Source: UBA5078 sp964538025 (GTDB lineage: Bacteria > Pseudomonadota > Gammaproteobacteria > Pseudomonadales > Pseudohongiellaceae). Taken from it: a stretch of 64,000 bases of DNA. Shown piece after piece: positions 43,674 through 52,314 of this stretch. Location of the stretch: contig CAZICZ010000010.1 of assembly GCA_964538025.1 (NCBI GenBank), positions 49,653-113,652 of the forward strand, in the 5' to 3' direction. Position 1 is the stretch's first letter, and each line of letters opens with the position of its first letter. Under the pieces are notes generated by a model that made no database searches, had not been told where the DNA came from, and was given only the letters and a program-made list of their open reading frames with translations. The translations under genes were made by a program, and so were the position numbers.

Positions 43674-44672
43674 ATGAGCCCAGCCATCGCCGATACCCCC
43701 GCCCTCATTCGCTACCGCCGCATTGCCTGGATTACCCTCGCGGCCGTGTATTTCCTGATTCTGGTTGGCGCCAGCGTGCGGGCCTCCGGCGCGGGGATGG
43801 GATGTCCGGACTGGCCGACCTGTTTTGGCAGCTGGATTCCCCCCACCCACGAGTCGCAACTTCCGGCCAACTATCAGGAAATCTATGCCGATCTGGGGTA
43901 TGCCGACACAGCCTTCAACCCGCTGAAAACCTGGACGGAATACCTCAACCGTCTGACGGGCGTCACCATCGGCTTCCTGATTCTGCTCACGGCGTGGCGT
44001 TCCTGGTCAGTGCGCGCGCACGATGGTGCGATCGCGACGGCCTCCATCGCCGCCTTTCTGATGGTCGGATTCCAGGGCTGGCTCGGCTCTCAGGTGGTGG
44101 CCTCCAACCTCATGCCCGGCATGATCACGCTGCACATGCTGATGGCGCTGGCGATTGTCGGCACGCTGCTGTTTGCGCTGGCGCGGGCGCGCCGCGGGAT
44201 CATGGCGGCGGAGTCCCTCGAGGGCATTGACCCGACTTTCCGCCGCTGGCTCGGCGTGGTGTTGGTGCTGTCGGTCCTGCAAATCACGATGGGGACCCAG
44301 GTGCGGGAAATGATCGACTACCTGAACCATACGGAAGGGGCCGAGCGCGCCTCCTGGGTGGAGGCTTTGCCCTGGGTGTTCTACGTGCACCGCAGCTTTT
44401 CCGCCGTGGTGCTGTTCTGCAATCTGTGGATGACGGTGCTGCTGGTGCGCTCGCTGGGGCTGGGGCACACGCTCACGCGGCTCGCGGTGCTCATGCTGGT
44501 GGTCATCGGGGTGTCGATTGTCTCCGGCGCCACCCTCGGCCATCTCGGTATGCCGGCCTTTGTCCAGCCGCTACATCTGGTAGGCGCCTCCCTGCTCTTC
44601 GGGCTGCAGTTCCTCATCTGGATGAGTTACCGCCATGCTCGCGCCGCCCAGGAAGCCCTGAGCTCCGCCTGA
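43674..44672 (+). CDS. ctaA: Haem A synthase (COX15/CtaA family)
   Basis: The 332-residue enzyme oxidises haem O to haem A for cytochrome aa3 oxidases. It has eight hydrophobic segments in two similar halves. GASVRASGAGMGCPDWPTCFG follows TM1, the EYLNRLTG motif precedes TM2, and TLHMLMA and YVHRSFSA carry haem-linked His. It stands alone: no ctaB or cox genes adjoin it. The stop is 4 bp from the hslO stop (convergent). Confidence 0.88.
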   Translation: MSPAIADTPALIRYRRIAWITLAAVYFLILVGASVRASGAGMGCPDWPTCFGSWIPPTHESQLPANYQEIYADLGYADTAFNPLKTWTEYLNRLTGVTIGFLILLTAWRSWSVRAHDGAIATASIAAFLMVGFQGWLGSQVVASNLMPGMITLHMLMALAIVGTLLFALARARRGIMAAESLEGIDPTFRRWLGVVLVLSVLQITMGTQVREMIDYLNHTEGAERASWVEALPWVFYVHRSFSAVVLFCNLWMTVLLVRSLGLGHTLTRLAVLMLVVIGVSIVSGATLGHLGMPAFVQPLHLVGASLLFGLQFLIWMSYRHARAAQEALSSA

Positions 44673-44676
44673 GCGC

Positions 44677-45561
44677 TCAGTGCGTCGCGTGCTCGTCGCC
44701 CCCTTCAAACAGCAGGGCGAGTTCTCCGGGACCAAAGTTGTACTCCGTGCCGCAGAACTCGCAGCTGATCTCCACACCACCCCGCTCCGCGATGATCTCC
44801 TCGATCTCCTGCCGGCCCATGGCCGAGAGCGCGCGGGCCGTCCGTTCCCGCGAACAACTGCAGGCGAAGCGCAGCGCACGCGGGGGGAATACCCGCAACG
44901 GTTCCTGATGGTATAGCCGGTGCAGGATATCGGCATTGGAAAGCTGCAAGAGCTCTTCGTCCGTGATGGTGCGGGCCAGGGTGGCACAATGCTCCCAATG
45001 GGCGCGGCGGGCGTCCGGGTCCTTTTCCACCTGGGCAGGCAACTGCTGCAGCATCAGGCCCACCACCGACTCGCGGTCGCCGGCAAAATAGAAGACGCTG
45101 CCCAGTTGTTCCGACTGCGTGAAATACGCTTGCAGGCATTGGGCAAGTGACTCTCCCTCCAGCGCCACGATGCCCTGATAGGGCTCTCCCTTGCGTGTGT
45201 CGATGGTGATCACCAGTGTGCCGTTTGTCAGCAAGGCATCGAAGCGATCGCTGACAGGGGGCTGCGCATAACGCGCAATGCCGCGCAGTTCCCCGGCACT
45301 GCTGCACTCGCCCATGATGACCGCGATTTCGCCCTCCGAACGCGCCTGAATGACCAGTCGGCCATCGAACTTGATCGTGGTCGACAGCAGCGCACTGGCG
45401 GCCAGAAACTGGCCGAGCAGCGCACTGACAGCGTCCGGATAGCCCTTGCCCTGCACACACTGCTGGACGCTTGTGTGCAGGCGGACGATCTCGCCGCGAA
45501 TGTCGGTGTTGTCGAAGATGAAACGCTGACTGGCGTCAGCCTTGGGCGATGTGAGCGGCAT
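44677..45561 (-). CDS. hslO: Redox-regulated chaperone Hsp33
   Basis: Hsp33 is a holdase activated by oxidative unfolding. The 294-residue protein has the N-terminal core with GECSSAGELRGIARY and the C-terminal zinc-binding switch CSCS ... CEFC (about 239-275), with normal spacing. ATG 45561 lies inside the 3' end of trpE(G), a 26 bp overlap, so the two genes may be co-transcribed. Confidence 0.92.
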   Translation of the reverse strand: MPLTSPKADASQRFIFDNTDIRGEIVRLHTSVQQCVQGKGYPDAVSALLGQFLAASALLSTTIKFDGRLVIQARSEGEIAVIMGECSSAGELRGIARYAQPPVSDRFDALLTNGTLVITIDTRKGEPYQGIVALEGESLAQCLQAYFTQSEQLGSVFYFAGDRESVVGLMLQQLPAQVEKDPDARRAHWEHCATLARTITDEELLQLSNADILHRLYHQEPLRVFPPRALRFACSCSRERTARALSAMGRQEIEEIIAERGGVEISCEFCGTEYNFGPGELALLFEGGDEHATH

Positions 45562-47812
45562 GGGGTCTACTTTCCTGTGCGAAGGCGCAGCGCTGCCGCT
45601 GCGCGAGAAGGGCGTATTGTACAACATTGGCCACCATTGCCCGGCCTCCGTTGCGGGCGAGGCTCATGAGGGACTCCGGATGAAACTGCACCGCCAGCAA
45701 GGGCAGGTCCCGGTGTTCCACCGCCATGACCACCCCGTCGTCCGTGTGAGCCGTTACCCGCAGGCACGCCGGCACGTGCTGCGCGTGCAGCGAATGGTAG
45801 CGCCCCACAACGAGCTGCTCGGGCAGGCCGGCAAACACCACGCCTCCCTGATGCCGGATGGTGGATGGCTTGCCGTGCATCGGCGTGTCGAGCAGCCCCA
45901 GCGTGCCGCCGAAATGGCGAACGATGCCCTGCAGACCGAGGCAGACACCGAACACGGGCATTTGCCGCGACATGCACAGCGACAGCGTCCGCTCCATCGC
46001 AAAGTCCTCCGGGCGTCCGGGGCCGGGCGAGAGAATCACCAGATCGAAATCCTCGCGGGCCAGACGTGCCTGCGCCAGAGGCGGGCGCAGGGTGACAAGC
46101 TGCACGCCATGTTCGCGGAAATAACTGCCGAGGTTGTGCACGAAGGAGTCCTGGTGATCCACCATCAAGACCTTGAGCGCGCTCGCCCCCTCTATTGTCG
46201 GCACGCTGTGCTGCGGCGTCACGGGCAATGCCTCGGCACGAATGGCCGCTAGCATGGCGCTGGCCTTCAGACGTGTCTCGGCCTCTTCCTCGTCCGGGTC
46301 CGAGTCCAGCAGCAAGGTAGCCCCCACACGCACCTGCGCCATGCCGTCCTTGATGCGGGCCGCGCGCAGGGTCAGCCCCGTGTTCAGATCGCCGTTGAAC
46401 CCCACCATGCCGATCGCGCCCCCGTACCACAGGCGCGGGGCCTTTTCGTGCTCTTCGATAAATTGCATGGCGGCCTTTTTCGGCGCACCCGTCACCGTGA
46501 CTGCCCATGTGTGGCTGAGAAACGCATCCAGTGCGTCGAAGGAGGGTGCCAGCTCGCCCTCAACGTGATCGACGGTGTGAATCAGCCGGGCGTACAGCTC
46601 CACCTGACGACGGCCAATGATCCGCACGCTGCCGGGCACGCAGACGCGGGACTTGTCGTTGCGGTCCACGTCGGTGCACATGGAAAGCTCCGCCTCGTCC
46701 TTCTGTGAATTGAGCAGGCGGCGAATCTGCTGCGCATCTTCCAGCGCGTCACTGCCACGGGCAATGGTGCCGGAGATGGGGCAGGTCTCCACTCGCCGAC
46801 CCTGTACCCGCACGTACATCTCGGGCGAGGCCGCGAGCAGGAATTCGCCCTCGCCAAGATTCATCAGCGTGCCATAGGGGGCCGGATTGCGCGCCTGCAG
46901 GCGGGCAAAGATGTTGGCAGGGCTGTCGCGGCAGGGTTCGTGGAAGACCTGGCCCGGCACCACCTCGAACAGGTCGCCGCGCCGGAAAGACGCAATGGCC
47001 TGACGCACGATGGCGGCATACTCCCCGGTGGCATGATCACAGAAGGCGGTCGCGTTATCGGGCAATGCGAACGGGGCTGGCACACCGCTGCGCCGCAATC
47101 CCCCGGTAGTTTCCCGAGGGACGTCGCTGTCGCTGTCGCTGTGCTGCGCCGAGCGGCAGACAAAGTCATAGCACAGGTGCTGCGCGCTGCCGTTCAGGTG
47201 ATCGCGCACGATCAGTTCATCGGGAAGATACAGCACCATGTCGCGCGTCAGGGGATCGCGCCGTTGCGCTCGCGTCACGTCTTCAAATTGGAACGCAAGG
47301 TCATAACCGAACGCACCATAAAGACCGAGGTGCGCGTCTTCATCGCTGCGAAAATGCGCGACGAGCGCACGGATGACACTGAACACACTCGGCTGGCGAC
47401 TGCGCTCCTCCTCGCTCACGGCGTCGCCCGGGGCCGGCACCTGCACGCAGAGGCGGGTCGCCGTGTGTGTCCCCAGCACAATGTCACGCTGCCCGTGCAG
47501 GGCACGCAGACACTCCGGGAGCAGCACGCCGCCGCGGGCATTGAGCGCCTCAATCTCGACAGTGCGCCCGCGGGCGGTCACCACCAGAGGCGGATTGACA
47601 AAGCCGATATCCCAGCGCTGGTAGCGCCCGGGGTATTCAAAGGACGAGCTGAGCAGCACGCCGCGCGCTGTATCAAGCCGCTCCCGCACAGAGGCAATCG
47701 CCTGTTCTGGGTGAACGGGACGAGTGCAGCGCGCAACGCGCACGCCTCCCGCCGTCAGATAGCGGTGGTGGGACTCCCGCACTGCGGAGTCTGTGTGGGG
47801 ATGTATCGTCAT
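45536..47812 (-). CDS. trpE(G): Fused anthranilate synthase TrpE-TrpG
   Basis: The 758-residue protein makes anthranilate from chorismate and glutamine. The TrpE part (about 1-525) contains the chorismate-binding motifs VGYDLAFQFE, VVPGQVF, ISGTIARG, DRNDKSRVC and the late GAIGMVG region. The TrpG part (about 555-740) has DHQDSFVHNL, SPGPGRPED, the nucleophile elbow GVCLGLQ and AVQFHPES with the catalytic His. Such fusions occur in alphaproteobacteria and some gammaproteobacteria. It is preceded by a trp leader. It overlaps hslO by 26 bp. Confidence 0.94.
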   Translation of the reverse strand: MTIHPHTDSAVRESHHRYLTAGGVRVARCTRPVHPEQAIASVRERLDTARGVLLSSSFEYPGRYQRWDIGFVNPPLVVTARGRTVEIEALNARGGVLLPECLRALHGQRDIVLGTHTATRLCVQVPAPGDAVSEEERSRQPSVFSVIRALVAHFRSDEDAHLGLYGAFGYDLAFQFEDVTRAQRRDPLTRDMVLYLPDELIVRDHLNGSAQHLCYDFVCRSAQHSDSDSDVPRETTGGLRRSGVPAPFALPDNATAFCDHATGEYAAIVRQAIASFRRGDLFEVVPGQVFHEPCRDSPANIFARLQARNPAPYGTLMNLGEGEFLLAASPEMYVRVQGRRVETCPISGTIARGSDALEDAQQIRRLLNSQKDEAELSMCTDVDRNDKSRVCVPGSVRIIGRRQVELYARLIHTVDHVEGELAPSFDALDAFLSHTWAVTVTGAPKKAAMQFIEEHEKAPRLWYGGAIGMVGFNGDLNTGLTLRAARIKDGMAQVRVGATLLLDSDPDEEEAETRLKASAMLAAIRAEALPVTPQHSVPTIEGASALKVLMVDHQDSFVHNLGSYFREHGVQLVTLRPPLAQARLAREDFDLVILSPGPGRPEDFAMERTLSLCMSRQMPVFGVCLGLQGIVRHFGGTLGLLDTPMHGKPSTIRHQGGVVFAGLPEQLVVGRYHSLHAQHVPACLRVTAHTDDGVVMAVEHRDLPLLAVQFHPESLMSLARNGGRAMVANVVQYALLAQRQRCAFAQESRPHAAHIAQG

Positions 47813-47895
47813 GGTCTCGCCCTCTTTCGCTGATGGAATCAGGGCTTGCCGGGGCGGAGGACTCTGTCAGAAGGAAGGCTTAGCGTGTCTGCGAA

Positions 47896-47972
47896 GGGTC
47901 ACCCGATACCCGGGTGGCCCTGACTGAATTTAAGAATACACAGTCTGGCAACCCGAAATGTCGGGCCACCAA
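47896..47972 (-). promoter_or_regulatory. trp attenuator hairpins
   Basis: On the minus strand hairpin 1:2 (47972-47947, 11 bp with three wobbles, CATT loop) begins at the tandem Trp codons. Hairpin 3:4 (47922-47896, 11 bp, one mismatch, five-base loop) follows the leader stop. Segment 2 can also pair with segment 3 (CGGGTTGCC with GGCCACCCG, one mismatch), the antiterminator. No T-run follows 3:4, so termination may need a factor. Confidence 0.75.
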
Positions 47973-48014
47973 AAGGAAGTCTTGCACTGATGAATCTGGA
48001 TGGAGGTATTCATA
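47931..48014 (-). CDS. trpL: trp leader peptide, tandem Trp codons
   Basis: The 27-residue frame begins at ATG 48014-48012 and stops at TAA 47933-47931. It contains TGG TGG (residues 15-16), placed at the 5' arm of hairpin 1:2. That is the classical arrangement in which a ribosome stalled at Trp codons favours the 2:3 antiterminator. No good Shine-Dalgarno site is seen; AGGA lies about 17 bases upstream. Confidence 0.82.
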
Positions 48015-48023
48015 GGGCGGCGA

Positions 48024-48053
48024 TGATCCTGCCGGAAGGCGTTGTTTGTCAAG
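48024..48053 (-). promoter_or_regulatory. Candidate trp promoter
   Basis: A TTGACA -35 (48053-48048) and GATCAT -10 (48029-48024) are 18 bp apart on the minus strand. The start site would fall only a few bases before trpL, making the leader nearly leaderless. No palindromic TrpR-like operator is seen. Confidence 0.45.
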
Positions 48054-48104
48054 TCGCCATGACTCCTTTACTCTTTAGCCACTTTTTTTGTGAGTGATTT
48101 CTCC

Positions 48105-49118
48105 ATGATGTCGATGTCTTCCCGTTCCCTGCTGTTGTTCCTGTGCTGCCTGTCTGTGACACAGGTGGCCGCCCAATCTCCCGACTGGGTCATGCCACGC
48201 ACCGAATACGGCCATCCTGACCTGCAGGGGATGTGGGGCAACCAGACGCAGACGCCGATGGAGCGGCCTGCCGAGCTGGGCGATCGCCTGACCTACACCG
48301 AATCCGAGGCCCTCGCTCTGGAACAGGCCCTGGTAGCAAGCGAGCGCGCGAAGGAAGCCCCCTTGGACCCCACGCGGGGAGCCCCGCCAGCAGGCGCCCG
48401 TATCGGGCAGGAGGCAGAAGCGGACTATTCCGATGTCGGCATCGGCTTCACGCGCATCAACGGGGAATTTCGCACCTCTTTGGTGATCGACCCGTCCGAC
48501 GGGCGTTTTCCCTTCGTTGAGAACGGGCGACAGAAGGACTTCATCGGTCAGTGGCTGGCCAAGGGGTATGGGGAGTTTGACGGTCCCGAGCTGCGCAACA
48601 TCGGCGAGCGCTGCCTCGCTGCCATCGGCACCATGCCTCCCATGGTGCTGCTGCCCTATAACTCCAACGCCCAGATCGTCCAGACGCGGGATTACGTGAT
48701 GATTCTGGGTGAAATGGTCAACGATGCGCGCATCATTCGGCTGGACGGTGAGCATCGCGACGAACAGGGTCCCTACTGGTTCGGCGATTCCGTCGGCCAC
48801 TGGGAAGGCGACACCCTGGTCGTGCATACCGCCCATTTCCGCGCCGAGAATTCCAATCGCCGCGTGGTGTCCTCTGCAAAGCTCGAGGTGGACGAAGCCT
48901 TCACCCGCGTCAGCGACACTGAAATCCTGTACCGCTACACCGTGACGGACCCGGAGATCTACACACAGCCGTATACCGTGGAAATGATGCTTCACCATCT
49001 TGCCCCGGGGGAGCGCATGTACGAGTTTGCCTGTCACGAAGGCAATTACTCCATGGAACTGATGCTGCGCGGCGCACGGCAGCAGGAGCGCGATGCTGCC
49101 GGCGCGGCAGCCCCCTGA
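48105..49118 (+). CDS. Exported protein of unknown function
   Basis: I do not recognise the fold of this 337-residue protein. It has a signal peptide (hydrophobic LLLFLCCL, cleaved near VAAQ), then a start of the mature protein that recalls PDLQGMWG-type exported proteins. It has regular aromatic/charged motifs such as WLAKGYGEFDGPELRN and YWFGDSVGHWEGDTLVVHT in the middle, suggestive of a beta-rich domain. Such proteins are frequent in environmental proteobacteria and acidobacteria. An in-frame GTG lies five codons upstream. It is divergent from trpL. Confidence 0.75.
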   Translation: MMSMSSRSLLLFLCCLSVTQVAAQSPDWVMPRTEYGHPDLQGMWGNQTQTPMERPAELGDRLTYTESEALALEQALVASERAKEAPLDPTRGAPPAGARIGQEAEADYSDVGIGFTRINGEFRTSLVIDPSDGRFPFVENGRQKDFIGQWLAKGYGEFDGPELRNIGERCLAAIGTMPPMVLLPYNSNAQIVQTRDYVMILGEMVNDARIIRLDGEHRDEQGPYWFGDSVGHWEGDTLVVHTAHFRAENSNRRVVSSAKLEVDEAFTRVSDTEILYRYTVTDPEIYTQPYTVEMMLHHLAPGERMYEFACHEGNYSMELMLRGARQQERDAAGAAAP

Positions 49119-49171
49119 CGCCCCTTCCCTGCCGTTGGTCCCGCCCCGCCATCGCCCCCGTTCTTCGTCGA

Positions 49172-49200
49172 TTGAGATTCGCGGGGGAGTGTGATTATAT
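49172..49200 (+). promoter_or_regulatory. Sigma70-like promoter of the serine hydrolase gene
   Basis: TTGAGA (49172-49177) and TTATAT (49195-49200) are 17 bp apart. The 5' leader would be about 45 bases and ends with AAGGGGGAA close to the ATG at 49253. Confidence 0.5.
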
Positions 49201-49252
49201 CCGCGCGACCGAACCATTATTGCAGACCAGAACAGGCTTCTAAGGGGGAAAC

Positions 49253-50536
49253 ATGTTCCATAAAAATAGTCAGTGGATGCGCCTAGCAACGGGAGTGTTG
49301 CTGTCGCTGTTGTTCAGTAGCGTCAGTCTCGCGGCCGAGCGCGACCTCGCACCGGTAGCGCCCGAAGACGTGGGCATGAGCAGCGAAAAAATCGCTGCCT
49401 TCAATGCCGGAATGCACGAGGAAGTGGACAAGGGCAACCTCGCCGGCATCGTGACCCTGGTGGCGCGTCACGGCAAGCTCGTGCAGCAGGATGTCTACGG
49501 GTATCAGGACCTGGAAAACAAGGTCCCCATGGCACAGGACACCATCTTCCGCATTTTCTCCATGACCAAACCCATCACCGGTGTGGCGATGATGATGCTC
49601 TTCGAAGAGGGCAAGTTCACGCTCGATGATCCGGTGGAAAAGTTCATTCCAGAATTCACCAATCTTCAGGTCTTCAAGGAAGAGGGGGCCAACGGAGAGA
49701 TCATCACCGAGGCTCCCGCTCACAAAATGACCATGCGCGAGCTGATGAGCCATACTGGCGGCCTTACCTATGGTCCCTTCTCGCGCTCTCCCGTCGACAC
49801 GCTCTACAACCAGGCGAATGTGCTCGACCGCAATTCCACGCTCAAGGACATGATCGGCAAGCTGGCCAACATTCCCCTGCGTCGACAGCCGGGCAGCTTG
49901 TGGCAGTACAGCGTGTCGGTGGATGTGCAGGGCTATCTGGTCGAGGTCCTCTCGGGCAAACCCTTTGACATGTTCCTGCAGGAGCGGCTGTTTGCCCCGC
50001 TGGGCATGACTGACACCCGTTTCTATGTCGGCCGCGACAAGGCCTCCCGCTTCTCCCGGGAATACACCTCCGGCCCCAATGGCATCAGCAGTCCTGAAAA
50101 CGGCGAGTTCATCGACCCGGTGCCTTTCTTCTCGGGTGGCGGGGGGCTGACCTCCACAGCCGGTGACTACCTGCGCTTTGCCCAGATGGTCGCCAACGGG
50201 GGTGAGCTGGATGGCGTACGCCTGCTGTCGCCGGCCAGTGTGGACCTGATGCGCCAGAGCCAGTTGCCCGCCGGCATGACCGAGATTCCCGGCTACGCCG
50301 GCAATGCCTTCGGTCTGGATTTCGCCGTGGTCGTGGACCCCAGCAAGAACGGCGGCATGTCTGCCGGCAGTTACTGGTGGTGGGGGATCGCCGGGTCCTG
50401 GTTCTGGATTGATCCGGTGGAAGACCTCGTCTTCGTCGGCATGATCCAGAACCGCAACCTCGGCTATGCGCGGGAACTGCAGCTCAAGAGCAAAGAGCTG
50501 ATCTACGACGCCATCAGCCATTCCCACCAGCAATAA
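49253..50536 (+). CDS. Exported serine hydrolase, beta-lactamase class C/esterase fold
   Basis: This 427-residue protein has a signal peptide ending SLAAER. The active-site motif SMTK (S103-K106) and the YSVS motif at Y219 match the class C beta-lactamase/esterase EstB family, and a WGIAGSWFWID region near residue 380 takes the place of the KTG triad. It more likely is an esterase or a transpeptidase-like hydrolase than a true beta-lactamase. It has a clear promoter. A methyltransferase starts 6 bp later. Confidence 0.85.
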   Translation: MFHKNSQWMRLATGVLLSLLFSSVSLAAERDLAPVAPEDVGMSSEKIAAFNAGMHEEVDKGNLAGIVTLVARHGKLVQQDVYGYQDLENKVPMAQDTIFRIFSMTKPITGVAMMMLFEEGKFTLDDPVEKFIPEFTNLQVFKEEGANGEIITEAPAHKMTMRELMSHTGGLTYGPFSRSPVDTLYNQANVLDRNSTLKDMIGKLANIPLRRQPGSLWQYSVSVDVQGYLVEVLSGKPFDMFLQERLFAPLGMTDTRFYVGRDKASRFSREYTSGPNGISSPENGEFIDPVPFFSGGGGLTSTAGDYLRFAQMVANGGELDGVRLLSPASVDLMRQSQLPAGMTEIPGYAGNAFGLDFAVVVDPSKNGGMSAGSYWWWGIAGSWFWIDPVEDLVFVGMIQNRNLGYARELQLKSKELIYDAISHSHQQ

Positions 50537-50542
50537 GCACGG

Positions 50543-51256
50543 ATGACGCGCCCGCCGTCCTCCGATGACACGGCCGCCTCCAGCGCGGCCGTGCTCACGG
50601 CGGGGCAGGACAATGCCCTGCCCTGGGCAAAGGCGGTGCGCGACGCCACCATCCCCAGCCGCACGCTGGTGACCAACCGCGCCATCCTCGATGCCGTGTG
50701 TGCCCTGCGCCCTGTCCGCGTGCTGGACCTGGGGTGCGGAGAAGGCTGGCTGAGCTGGCATCTCTGCCGAAAGGGCATGGACGTTGTCGGCGTCGATGCC
50801 GTTGCGTCCCTCATCCAGCTCGCCCGACACGCGGCAACGCCCACTGACACGTCATCCCCCGCCTTTCACGTCATTTCCTATGAGTCCCTTGCCGCCCAGT
50901 TGCACGGGGAGGTTTTCGACTGCGTGGTCTGCAATTTCTCTTTGCTCGATGATGTCGGTGTGCGCGCCGCGCTCTGTGCGGTGCCGGGCCTTTTGAGGCC
51001 GGACGGGCGACTGCTCATTCAAACGCTGCATCCGGCGCGGGGGAACGAGGAGGCACCGCAGGCCGAAGGGTGGCGATGGGAGTCCTGGCAGGGTATCGGG
51101 GAAGGGTTTCGAGGCAAGGCGCCGTGGTATTACCGCACGCAGGCGGGATGGGAGTCCCTGTTCAGGGACTGCGGGCTGCAGCTGCTGGAGACACAAGCGC
51201 CCCGGCATCCCCAGACAGGAAAGCCGGCATCGATCCTGTTTGTGCTTGAGGCCTAG
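50543..51256 (+). CDS. Class I SAM-dependent methyltransferase
   Basis: A 237-residue enzyme with motif I VLDLGCGEGWLS (about residue 60), the acidic post-I GVDAV, a motif IV-like CVVCNFSLLDD and the PGLLRPDGRLLIQTLHP strand. The substrate is unknown. It begins 6 bp after the serine hydrolase stop, so is co-transcribed. Its stop overlaps the convergent dehydrogenase gene by 4 bp. Confidence 0.86.
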   Translation: MTRPPSSDDTAASSAAVLTAGQDNALPWAKAVRDATIPSRTLVTNRAILDAVCALRPVRVLDLGCGEGWLSWHLCRKGMDVVGVDAVASLIQLARHAATPTDTSSPAFHVISYESLAAQLHGEVFDCVVCNFSLLDDVGVRAALCAVPGLLRPDGRLLIQTLHPARGNEEAPQAEGWRWESWQGIGEGFRGKAPWYYRTQAGWESLFRDCGLQLLETQAPRHPQTGKPASILFVLEA

Positions 51257-52299
51257 CCGCCCATCAGCACGAGACGCCCCTGCGCCCTGCCTGCCTTAAG
51301 ATCGGCCAGCGCCTGCGTCACGCCGGACAGGGGGCGCTCCTCGATGCGAATCGGGGCAATGCGGCCCGCGCGCACCAGCGCCATCAACTCCTCCATCTCC
51401 TGTAGGCTGCCGACATAACTGCCTTGAATCGTGCGGGCATTCATCGGAATAAAGGGCAGCGGAATGTTTAGCGCCCCGCCATAAAGACCGACGATCACCA
51501 GCTTGCCGCCCTTGCGCAGACAGGAAAGCCCGAAGCCGGTCGAGGCTTCCGCTCCGACGAAATCCAGCGCCGCGAACACCCCGCCCTCGCAGAGCGCTCG
51601 GATCTCCTTGGCCTGGTGACGGTCTGCGGAGTCGAACACACGGGAGACCCCAAGCGCCTGGGCCGCTGCCCGTTTTTGCGGGTCGATGTCCGCCACCAGC
51701 GGATCAATGCCCATGGACTGTGCAATCTGCACCGCCATCATGCCCACACCGCCCGCCCCGATGATCAGCACCTCATCCCCCGGCAGGCGGTCAGCGATCT
51801 TCTTCAGCGCGCTGTAGGCAGTCAGACCGGAACAGGCATAGGTGGACGCCAGGGCCTCGTTGACATCTCCCTTGTCGAACAGATACCGGCTGTGCGGCAC
51901 GAGCACGTGGTCGGCAAAGCCGCCGCGCGCCATGGTACCGAGCCCGCGGCCCGGCGTGCACAAGTGCTCTTCGCCGCGGCGACAGGAGGCGCAGCTCCCG
52001 CAGCCAATCCAGGGGTAGACGACCCGACGATCTCCGAGCGCAACGCCCGTGGCATCGGGGCCGAGCGCCACCACCTCGCCGAAGATTTCATGCCCCAGCA
52101 CCTGGCCGGGATGCCCCACCTCCAGCTGCTTGCCATTGCCCAGATTGAACACACCCTCGTGCAGGTGAATGTCCGAATGGCAGACGCCACAGGCCCGCAT
52201 TCTGATCAGCACCTCCGTGCCCTGCGGCGTCGGTGTTGCGGATTCCACGGCTTCCAGCGGTGCCCCGGGGGCACGGGTCTCGTAGGCAATCATCGGCAT
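51253..52299 (-). CDS. Zinc-dependent alcohol dehydrogenase (MDR family)
   Basis: The 348-residue enzyme has CGVCHSDIH (catalytic zinc), GHEIFGEVV, the structural-zinc CGSCASCRRGEEHLC and a GAGGVGMMAVQIA Rossmann motif. It would oxidise an alcohol with NAD. It is 15 bp after the FadB/J-type gene, so it may act on fatty alcohols or CoA-related hydroxy compounds; that is inference. Confidence 0.88.
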   Translation of the reverse strand: MPMIAYETRAPGAPLEAVESATPTPQGTEVLIRMRACGVCHSDIHLHEGVFNLGNGKQLEVGHPGQVLGHEIFGEVVALGPDATGVALGDRRVVYPWIGCGSCASCRRGEEHLCTPGRGLGTMARGGFADHVLVPHSRYLFDKGDVNEALASTYACSGLTAYSALKKIADRLPGDEVLIIGAGGVGMMAVQIAQSMGIDPLVADIDPQKRAAAQALGVSRVFDSADRHQAKEIRALCEGGVFAALDFVGAEASTGFGLSCLRKGGKLVIVGLYGGALNIPLPFIPMNARTIQGSYVGSLQEMEELMALVRAGRIAPIRIEERPLSGVTQALADLKAGRAQGRLVLMGG

Positions 52300-52314
52300 G
52301 CTCCTGAGGCGGGC

